From contig JAKAVX010000020.1 in NCBI GenBank assembly GCA_021827465.1, forward strand, positions 1-13,148: a stretch of 13,148 nucleotides of DNA. The letters are read 5' to 3'. Source of the stretch: Deltaproteobacteria bacterium (GTDB lineage: Bacteria; Desulfobacterota_B; Binatia; Binatales; Binataceae). The notes below the pieces were generated by a model, which was not told the DNA's origin, searched no databases, and saw nothing but the letters and a program-made list of their open reading frames with translations. The translations under genes and the position numbers were made by a program. This document shows, in pieces, positions 7,934 through 13,148 of this stretch (position 1 is its first letter; the number at the start of each line of letters is the position of its first letter).

Positions 7934-9474
7934 TGGCGGGCGCGAGAAACATCAAGATGCCTCTTTCGGAAGAAAAACAGACTCAACCGGCCACGCCCGC
8001 CACCCGAGCGCGCGTACCACTCATCTTCGAGTTGTCCTCCGAGGGGCGACGCGGCGTGGACCTGCCCGCGCGGGAAGCGGGCGCGAAATCGGGCGCGGAA
8101 ATCCTCGGCGCCGAGCTTTGCCGCACCGATCTGGAAGGCTTTCCGGAACTGAGCGAGCCGCAGGTGATGCGTCATTTCCTGCGCCTTTCGCAGTTGAACT
8201 TCGGCCAGGCGCTGCACTTCTATCCGCTCGGCTCCTGCACGATGAAGTACAATCCGCTCATCAACGACGAGACGGCCGGGCTGGAAGGATTCGCCGCGCT
8301 TCATCCCGCGACGCCGCCCCGGCTTTCGCAGGGTGCGCTCGAACTGATGGCCCGGATGGAGACCGCGCTCGGCGAGATAACCGGGATGGACGCGGTTTCG
8401 CTTCATCCGGCGGCGGGCGCGCAGGGCGAGCTCACGGGACTGCTGATGGCGCGCGCGTATTTTCGAAAACGCGGCGAACCGCGCCACAAGGTGATCATTC
8501 CCGACACCGCGCACGGCACCAATCCGGCAAGCTGCACGCTGGCGGGCTTCGAGGTCAAGGTCGCGCCTTCGAACAAGCGCGGATTTCTCGAAGCGGCGGA
8601 AATACGCCGGATGCTCGACGGCGACGTCGCCGCGTTGATGGTGACGAATCCGAACACGCTCGGAAATTTCGAACCGGAGATCCAGGAAATCGCAGACGCG
8701 TTGCACGAGCGCGGAGCGCTCCTCTATCTCGACGGCGCAAACATGAACGCGCTCATGGGTGTCGCCAAGCCGGGACACATGGGCGCGGATATCGTGCAAC
8801 TGAATCTGCACAAGACTTTCTCGACGCCTCATGGCGGCGGAGGACCCGGAGCGGGACCGGTCGCGGTCAAGCGTCATCTGGAGCCGTTCCTGCCGAAACC
8901 GCGCCTTAAGAAAACCGCGGCGGGATGGGAATTCGATTCCGACCGTCCCGATTCGATCGGCCGACTGCGCTCGTTCCACAACAACTTCGGGATGATCGTC
9001 CGCGCCTATACCTACATCCTGGCGCTTGGCGGCGAAGGACTCGCCGACGTGAGCAGGTACGCAATTCTGAACGCGAATTACGTTCGCAAGCGGCTCGAAG
9101 CGCGCTATCCGTCGGCGTCGGCGGAGCCCTCGATGCATGAGTGCGTGCTCACGCACGACCTCGAAGACCGCGTGGACGTGAGCACGCTCGAGATCGCAAA
9201 GCGGATGCTCGACTTCGGGATCCATCCACCGACGATCTACTTCCCGCTGGTCGTCCACGGCGCGTTGATGATCGAGCCGACGGAAACGGAGAGCATAGAG
9301 GTGCTCGACAATTTCGTCGCCGTGATGGAAGCGATCTACGAAGAGGCGCTTCGCGATCCGGCGACGGTCAAGAATGCGCCCAATACGCTCGCGCTGAAGC
9401 GCGTGGACGAGGCGCAGGCCGCCCGCCATCCAATCCTGCGCTGGACCCCGCCGGGCGCTGTGTCTGACAAATGA
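7933..9474 (+). CDS. gcvPB: GcvPB: glycine dehydrogenase (decarboxylating) subunit 2, PLP-binding
   Basis: Catalytic PLP subunit of glycine decarboxylase, 513 residues. Seen: YPLGSCTMKYNP (98-109), HPAAGAQGELTG (158-169), DTAHGTNPAS (191-200), VTNPNTLGNFEP (237-248), LDGANMNA (266-273), and NLHKTFSTPHGGGGPG (291-306), where K294 is the expected Schiff-base lysine. The C-terminal domain includes HPPTIYFPLVVHGALMIEPTE. The start is ATG 7933, inside the gcvPA stop (TGATG), which points to translational coupling. GGGAAGG (7919-7925) lies 7 nt upstream, inside gcvPA. The frame is open back to 7906 without support. It is the last gene of the gcv operon and converges on mobA across the repeat block. 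Confidence 0.96.
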   Translation: MAGARNIKMPLSEEKQTQPATPATRARVPLIFELSSEGRRGVDLPAREAGAKSGAEILGAELCRTDLEGFPELSEPQVMRHFLRLSQLNFGQALHFYPLGSCTMKYNPLINDETAGLEGFAALHPATPPRLSQGALELMARMETALGEITGMDAVSLHPAAGAQGELTGLLMARAYFRKRGEPRHKVIIPDTAHGTNPASCTLAGFEVKVAPSNKRGFLEAAEIRRMLDGDVAALMVTNPNTLGNFEPEIQEIADALHERGALLYLDGANMNALMGVAKPGHMGADIVQLNLHKTFSTPHGGGGPGAGPVAVKRHLEPFLPKPRLKKTAAGWEFDSDRPDSIGRLRSFHNNFGMIVRAYTYILALGGEGLADVSRYAILNANYVRKRLEARYPSASAEPSMHECVLTHDLEDRVDVSTLEIAKRMLDFGIHPPTIYFPLVVHGALMIEPTETESIEVLDNFVAVMEAIYEEALRDPATVKNAPNTLALKRVDEAQAARHPILRWTPPGAVSDK

Positions 9475-9490
9475 CCCCTCTTCTCCATTC

Positions 9491-9564
9491 GTCACCCTGA
9501 GCGAGGCGAGTCTCGGCTTCTTTTTCTGTCATCTTGAGCGAAGCGCGTCTCGGCTTCTTTTTTT
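9491..9564 (+). repeat. Two tandem 37-nt units copied from the left end of the palindromic repeat
   Basis: Unit 1 (9491-9527) and unit 2 (9528-9564) match closely. Each begins GTCAYCYTGAGCGARGCG, continues through GTCTCGGCTTC and ends in a T-run. The palindromic element that follows (from 9565) begins with the same first 23 nt or so and then differs, so the units look like truncated copies of its left end. Each has GAGCGAG able to pair with CTCGGCTTC through two bulges just before the T-run, so they may double as weak transcription terminators after gcvPB. Confidence 0.7.
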
Positions 9565-9715
9565 GTCATCCTGAGCAAAGCGAGTCTGCGAGCGGAGTCG
9601 AAGGATCTCGCGCGGCATCCTTTGCCGCGCGCCTTCGGCGCAACTCGTTGACGACGCGGCCGCCCAGATGGCGGCCGCGAGATCCTTCGCTTCGGCAGCC
9701 TGCGCTCAGGATGAC
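9565..9715. repeat. Dispersed-type palindromic repeat element with GTCATCCTGAGC ends
   Basis: A 151-bp element with perfect terminal inverted repeats GTCATCCTGAGC (9565-9576) and GCTCAGGATGAC (9704-9715). A second perfect 14-nt pair lies inside: CGAAGGATCTCGCG (9599-9612) and CGCGAGATCCTTCG (9676-9689). The core adds two strong hairpins: 9-bp CGCGCGGCA/TGCCGCGCG (9609-9631) and 9-bp GCGGCCGCC/GGCGGCCGC (9656-9678), each with a 5-nt loop. No reading frame is present. From memory, repeats of the pattern CCTGAGCGAAG…GAAGGATCT are spread through genomes of several uncultured lineages. It looks like a non-autonomous palindromic (REP or MITE-like) element and may terminate transcription in both directions. 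Confidence 0.75.
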
Positions 9716-9806
9716 GAAGTACGGGCCTGGCGTTGCGAAGCCTTGCACTCCTCGCCTTGATCCAATTTTTACAATGGACGCCTGCGCAGCCGAAGTCGCT
9801 GAGCGG

Positions 9807-10418
9807 TCAGCCCAGGCCGGCGAGGCGGAGAGCTTTTTGGTATTCCTCGGGAGTGTTGACGTTGAGAAAGCTCCTGAGCTCCGGATCGAAGCGCCGGAGT
9901 TCGGCTTCATCGACAATACGCGCGTTCACCAGCCGAACGATTTCGCGCACTCGCGTCACGCCCTTTTTGCCCAGCTCCGAAAACGCGGCGGCGCATCGGC
10001 GATGATACGCGGCGCATAGCGGCTGCATCTTCCCGCCAACCTTCGGAATCGCCGCGTCATAGCCGTCGAGCATCGCGCACAGCCCGCTCGCAAGACCCGC
10101 GTCGAGCATCGGCAGATCGCACGAGCACGCGAACACGATGTCATGGGCGGCGGCCGTAAGCCCGCGCCTCAGCGCGTCGAGCGGACCCGGATAGGCGGTT
10201 TCGTCGTGGATAACGAGCGCCTTTTCGTGGATCGAGGGCGGCAGCGATTCGGCCTCGACTGGCGCGGTGACTATCACGATCTGGTCGAAACTTCGCGCAA
10301 GCTCGCCGACGATACGTTCCAGGATGGTCTCCGCGCCGAAGGCGAGCGCCGCCTTCGAGCGCCCCATCCGGGCGCTTCGCCCGCCCGTGAGCACGACCGC
10401 GGAGCACTTCGCGTCCAT
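9807..10418 (-). CDS. mobA: MobA: molybdenum cofactor guanylyltransferase
   Basis: Cytosolic nucleotidyltransferase that joins GMP from GTP to Mo-molybdopterin, making the guanine dinucleotide cofactor of DMSO-reductase-type enzymes. The 203-residue product has the usual length and motifs: the GTP-binding signature LTGGRSARMGRSKAAL (10-25), YPGPLDALRRG (76-86), metal-binding CDLPML (100-105, D101), QPLCAAYH (132-139) and the C-terminal NVNTPEEYQKA (187-197). The start is ATG 10418. No other molybdenum-cofactor gene is in the window. The GNAT-like gene lies 69 bp upstream on the same strand, so the two may be co-transcribed. A related cytidylyltransferase (MocA type) is the main alternative. 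Confidence 0.88.
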   Translation of the reverse strand: MDAKCSAVVLTGGRSARMGRSKAALAFGAETILERIVGELARSFDQIVIVTAPVEAESLPPSIHEKALVIHDETAYPGPLDALRRGLTAAAHDIVFACSCDLPMLDAGLASGLCAMLDGYDAAIPKVGGKMQPLCAAYHRRCAAAFSELGKKGVTRVREIVRLVNARIVDEAELRRFDPELRSFLNVNTPEEYQKALRLAGLG

Positions 10419-10487
10419 CAGGCGATTACATTACCAGAGTTTGCAACCGGCGCGGGAAATCGAAAGCACCGGCGCGCAACCGGCGGA

Positions 10488-11237
10488 TTACATGAAATAT
10501 GGTTTGGAGAGTTCGTCGAAGCGGCCGTACATCAGCCACACTTTGACGTTGTAGGCGTGCGGATGCTCGATCGGTTTGTTTCCGACCGTCTTCATCCCGA
10601 ACTGCTTGTACATCTCGTAAAGCGGCTCGACCGGATTGGTGATCAGGAGTTTCGGACGGCGGGAGAACAGGAAGATGCGCGCGGTGTCGGAGAGCAGCTT
10701 GACCAGCCCGCGGCCCTGGTAGGTCACGTCGATGACCATCCCGCCGAATTCCCACACGTCGCTCGCCATCATGTCCTTGAACAGTGGCGCAGGATACAGA
10801 TGACCAAGAGTCAGCGGCGCATCGGCAAGGCATCGCGCCCAAAACGCCCCGATAAGCGGCGGGCGCCGTTTCTCCTGTCCCGGCTTGATCTGGTAGAGGC
10901 CGAAGTGCAGCGCAAGCGGCCATAACAACATGTGAACGCGCTTCTCCTGCACGTTCAGATTGCTCCAGGTGCGCCGATGGAGGGCCGCAAGCTCGCGAAG
11001 ACCGAGCGGCGTTCCGATGGGCCTCACTTCGAGCCGACCGTGTGCGCGTTTGGCGGTCTCGGGCGACTCGGCGGCCGGGGCGTCTTCCGCGCTCGCCTCG
11101 GACTCCGGGAGAGAAACTCCAAGAGCCTCGGATGCGCCGGTGAAGATTACCGGTCCGCGCCGCTGACGCGGTTTGGCGCGCGGACGCGGCACCAGCATCC
11201 CGAGCAAGTCGATATCGTTTTTCTCGTCGTCCGCCAT
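10488..11237 (-). CDS. GNAT-like N-acyltransferase domain protein with low-complexity N-terminus
   Basis: A 249-residue protein whose specific function I do not recognise. Residues 1-30 are charged and basic, and 40-66 are Ala/Glu/Pro-rich and probably disordered. A compact domain follows (about 68-249). It carries a GNAT-style acyl-CoA site: WEFGGMVIDVTYQGRGLVKLL (162-182) fits the V-x-x-x-x-Q-G-x-G-L motif A (QGRGL 174-178), and LITNPVEPLYEMYKQFGMKTVG (198-219) fits the helix and strand before the β-bulge (Y-x-x-x-G-F/M). Members acylate amines with acetyl- or other acyl-CoA, but the substrate here is unknown. No signal peptide or membrane helix is seen. It lies upstream of mobA and downstream of the aldehyde dehydrogenase on the same strand, separated from the latter by 309 bp and a terminator. 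Confidence 0.65.
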   Translation of the reverse strand: MADDEKNDIDLLGMLVPRPRAKPRQRRGPVIFTGASEALGVSLPESEASAEDAPAAESPETAKRAHGRLEVRPIGTPLGLRELAALHRRTWSNLNVQEKRVHMLLWPLALHFGLYQIKPGQEKRRPPLIGAFWARCLADAPLTLGHLYPAPLFKDMMASDVWEFGGMVIDVTYQGRGLVKLLSDTARIFLFSRRPKLLITNPVEPLYEMYKQFGMKTVGNKPIEHPHAYNVKVWLMYGRFDELSKPYFM

Positions 11238-11255
11238 CGGTATTCAGCCGCCCGT

Positions 11256-11307
11256 CCGCGTTAATCAGCGTCCACGAGAAGCTCGCGTCACCGCCCCATT
11301 AACGCGG
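11256..11307 (-). promoter_or_regulatory. Perfect 10-bp inverted repeat upstream of the GNAT gene
   Basis: CCGCGTTAAT (11256-11265) and ATTAACGCGG (11298-11307) are exact reverse complements 32 nt apart. The nearer arm is 18 nt upstream of the GNAT ATG. They could be paired half-sites for a DNA-looping regulator, or the stem of a 5'-leader hairpin that affects translation. Confidence 0.4.
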
Positions 11308-11494
11308 TCCACACAATCCTGACGAACAAACCCGCAGCCAGCCAGACGACCCGCGTGCGAACGTGCAAGCCCGCTGCGGCTTTCCGTGACGGCCCCCGTA
11401 AACACCGTTATAGCCCTATTCGCACTGAAACGAAAGCGCGAGCTATTGCACGCACCAATGGTTCTACACAAATCCTACCTGCATAGAGGAAATA

Positions 11495-11523
11495 AAGGAG
11501 CGCCCCACTACGGAGCGCTCCTT
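11495..11523 (-). terminator. Rho-independent terminator of the aldehyde dehydrogenase gene
   Basis: AAGGAGCGC (11495-11503) and GCGCTCCTT (11515-11523) form a perfect 9-bp stem with an 11-nt loop. On the minus strand the stem ends in TT followed by TATTTCC. It begins 23 nt after the aldehyde dehydrogenase stop (TAG 11549-11547), the expected place. Confidence 0.7.
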
Positions 11524-11546
11524 GTTAGAGATTTAGCTTTTTTCAA

Positions 11547-13055
11547 CTAAAGCTTGGCATAGACCGATTTTATCTGCGTATACAGGTCTATCGCATACTT
11601 GCCGAGCTCGCGCCCGAACCCCGACTGCTTGTAGCCGCCGAACGGCGTGATCGGGTCGAGCATCCCGTAATTGTTGATCCAGACCGTTCCCGCTTTGAGG
11701 CTGCGCGCAACCTTGATCGCGCGGCTGATGTCCTTGGTCCATACCGCCGCGGCGAGTCCGTAGGTCGTGTCGTTGCCCTGCAGGACCGCGTCGTTCTCGT
11801 CCTTGAAGGGGATAGCCGCCGCAACCGGGCCGAAGATCTCCTCGCGAGAGATCGTCATATTGTTTTTCACGTCGGTGAACACTGTAGGTTTGACGTAGTA
11901 GCCGCGCTCCTGCGGGCCGCGCTCGCCGCCGACCTTCACCTTCGCGCCTTCGTTCTTGCCGACATTCAGGTAGCCGAGCACGCGCTCGTGCTGTTCCTTC
12001 GACACAAGGGGCCCCATCCTGACGTTCGGGTCGAACGGGTCGCCGAGGGTGAGTGACTGCGCCATCTGCGAGAGCGCATCGGTGAACTGATCGTACATGC
12101 CCTCCTGGACGAAGATGCGCGAGCCGGCGCAGCAGACCTGTCCCTGGTTCAGGAAGATGCCCATCATCGAGCCGAACACGGCAGTGTTGACGTCGGCGTC
12201 GGGGAAGATGATGTTGGGCGATTTGCCGCCGAGCTCGAGCGAGATGTGCTTGAGAGTCCCCGCGGATTCGCGCTGGATCTCCTTGCCGACTTCGGTCGAC
12301 CCGGTGAACGCGACCTTATCCACCTCGGGATGCAGTACGAGTGCGCGGCCGGCGGTGGGCCCGAATCCCGTGACGACATTGACGACGCCCTCAGGCACTC
12401 CGGCTTCGAGCAGGATCTCGCCGAGCCTGAGCGCGGTGAGCGGAGTCTGTTCCGCCGGCTTGAGGACCACCGTGTTGCCGCAGGCGAGCGCCGGCGCGAT
12501 CTTCCACGACGCCATCAGGAGCGGGAAGTTCCACGGGATAATCTGCCCGCATACGCCCACGGGCTCGCGCAGCGTGAAGTTGAAGACGTCGGGAGTCGAA
12601 GGATTGGTTTCGCCGTAAATCTTGGTGGACCATCCGGCGTAATAGCGGAAAACCTCGGCGGTGATAGGAACGTCGATATTTTTGGACTCGAAGATGGTCT
12701 TGCCGTTGTCGAGCGTTTCCAGTTCGGCAAGCTGATCGGCGTTCTTTTCGATAAGGTCCGCGATTTTGAGCAGCAGCCGGGTACGCTCGTGCGGGTTCAT
12801 CCGCGGCCACTTGCCCTCTTCGAAGGCCTTGCGCGCGGACTTGACCGCCTCGTCGATGTCCTCCGCTTCGCCCTCGGCAACGAGCGCAAGCACTTCCTCG
12901 TTGGAGGGGTTTATCGTCTCAAAGCTTTTGCCCGACTTAGCCGCAACCCATTTGCCGCCGATCAGCAGTTTCTTGGGCCCGCTCTTGAGGAACTCGAGGG
13001 TCGCGCTTGATTTCGCTCCCCGTGCCGCCGTTTCCACTGAAGGTGTCGCTGCCAT
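11547..13055 (-). CDS. NAD(P)+-dependent aldehyde dehydrogenase (ALDH superfamily)
   Basis: Soluble 502-residue enzyme oxidising an aldehyde to its acid, closest in look to the class 1/2 (retinal/acetaldehyde/betaine-type) dehydrogenases. Seen: PWNFPLLMASWK (174-185, N176 of the oxyanion hole), VLKPAEQTPL (197-206, cofactor lysine K199), FTGSTEVGKEI (250-260), LELGGKSPN (273-281, general base E274), NQGQVCCAGSR (303-313, nucleophile C308), EEIFGPV (about 411-417) and the C-terminal PFGGYKQSGFGRELG. All catalytic residues are present. The start ATG 13055 has AGGGAG (13069-13064) 8 nt upstream. The first 20 or so residues are Ala/Ser/Thr-rich and variable. The physiological aldehyde cannot be inferred from the context. 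It is followed by its own terminator, so it is probably monocistronic. Confidence 0.95.
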   Translation of the reverse strand: MAATPSVETAARGAKSSATLEFLKSGPKKLLIGGKWVAAKSGKSFETINPSNEEVLALVAEGEAEDIDEAVKSARKAFEEGKWPRMNPHERTRLLLKIADLIEKNADQLAELETLDNGKTIFESKNIDVPITAEVFRYYAGWSTKIYGETNPSTPDVFNFTLREPVGVCGQIIPWNFPLLMASWKIAPALACGNTVVLKPAEQTPLTALRLGEILLEAGVPEGVVNVVTGFGPTAGRALVLHPEVDKVAFTGSTEVGKEIQRESAGTLKHISLELGGKSPNIIFPDADVNTAVFGSMMGIFLNQGQVCCAGSRIFVQEGMYDQFTDALSQMAQSLTLGDPFDPNVRMGPLVSKEQHERVLGYLNVGKNEGAKVKVGGERGPQERGYYVKPTVFTDVKNNMTISREEIFGPVAAAIPFKDENDAVLQGNDTTYGLAAAVWTKDISRAIKVARSLKAGTVWINNYGMLDPITPFGGYKQSGFGRELGKYAIDLYTQIKSVYAKL

Positions 13056-13063
13056 CGCAAAAT

Positions 13064-13069
13064 CTCCCT
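13064..13069 (-). promoter_or_regulatory. Shine-Dalgarno of the aldehyde dehydrogenase gene
   Basis: AGGGAG on the minus strand, 8 nt from ATG 13055, fixes the start. The remaining bases to the window edge contain TTGTCA (a -35-like hexamer) but no convincing -10. Confidence 0.6.
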
Positions 13070-13148
13070 GGAAAAGTTGATATTCGCCCTGCCGGGCCGT
13101 TTCGCGGCTGGAATCAGCACGGCCCCTTTGACAAGGCTCGAATGTACC

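Larger units (their letters stand above)
9475..9806. other. Gene-free spacer between convergent gcvPB and mobA
   Basis: This 332-bp spacer holds no convincing gene. Most of it (9491-9715) is the repeat block described separately. The remaining 91 bp before the mobA stop show no clear terminator or other signal. Confidence 0.7.
11238..11546. other. Gene-free spacer between aldehyde dehydrogenase and GNAT genes
   Basis: A 309-bp spacer without a supported gene. It carries the terminator of the aldehyde dehydrogenase gene (11495-11523) and an inverted repeat next to the GNAT start (11256-11307). A TATAAC on the minus strand (11412-11407) resembles a -10 but lacks a good -35 and would give a leader of about 160 nt. 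Confidence 0.6.

Noticed and set aside
5409..9495. Long minus-strand open frames opposite gcvT (372 codons) and gcvPB (553 codons)
   Set aside because: They are Arg/Glu-rich shadows of strongly conserved gcv genes with no recognisable motifs or start signals.
9491..9715. CRISPR array or insertion sequence
   Set aside because: There are only two full direct-repeat units with no spacers between them and no transposase frame; the structure fits a palindromic non-autonomous repeat instead.
10445..10482. Repeated CCGGCGCG and GCAACCGG words between mobA and the GNAT gene
   Set aside because: The words are short and GC-rich, are interrupted, and do not form a convincing stem with a T-run; most likely compositional.
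1..13148. tRNA, rRNA, phage, defence or biosynthetic-cluster genes forming a novel system
   Set aside because: No cloverleaf, rRNA motif, integrase, nuclease or synthase-like reading frame was seen on either strand; nearly all coding space is taken by recognisable housekeeping or transport genes.

Overview
The window is GC-rich bacterial DNA (clearly above 60% G+C by eye), densely coded and using the standard bacterial code: the GT-C, gcvT, gcvPA, gcvPB and mobA genes all stop at TGA. Gene content is mostly housekeeping. The split two-subunit glycine dehydrogenase (gcvPA/gcvPB) and the dispersed repeat with GTCATCCTGAGC ends suggest an uncultured soil or sediment lineage of the Deltaproteobacteria/Binatota/Acidobacteria kind. 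That placement is a guess, and no rRNA or marker gene here tests it.

Layout. 1-641 (minus): N-terminal half of a MATE efflux transporter that runs off the left edge. 667-2157 (plus): an integral-membrane GT-C (GT39-like) glycosyltransferase diverging from it. 2195-4255 (minus): a KimA-like APC-superfamily permease, probably for K+, broken by one in-frame TGA at 3899-3901. 4339-5247 (minus): folD. 5403-9474 (plus): gcvT, gcvPA, gcvPB. 9475-9806: no gene; a structured palindromic repeat with tandem 37-nt units. 9807-10418 (minus): mobA. 10488-11237 (minus): GNAT-like protein. 11238-11546: no gene; a perfect 10-bp inverted repeat and a terminator. 11547-13055 (minus): NAD(P)+ aldehyde dehydrogenase.

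The functional core is one-carbon metabolism. GcvPA/GcvPB decarboxylate glycine onto the lipoyl arm of GcvH. GcvT releases the aminomethyl carbon as 5,10-methylene-THF. FolD, transcribed divergently from the shared 155-bp spacer, oxidises that product to methenyl- and formyl-THF. The lipoyl carrier gene gcvH, often located between gcvT and gcvPA, is absent here.

I found no convincing novel multi-gene system. Worth a second look are the interrupted permease, the repeat block between the convergent gcvPB and mobA, the missing gcvH, a terminator-like hairpin in the gcvT leader, the inverted repeat ahead of the GNAT gene, and a GT-C enzyme that looks shortened.
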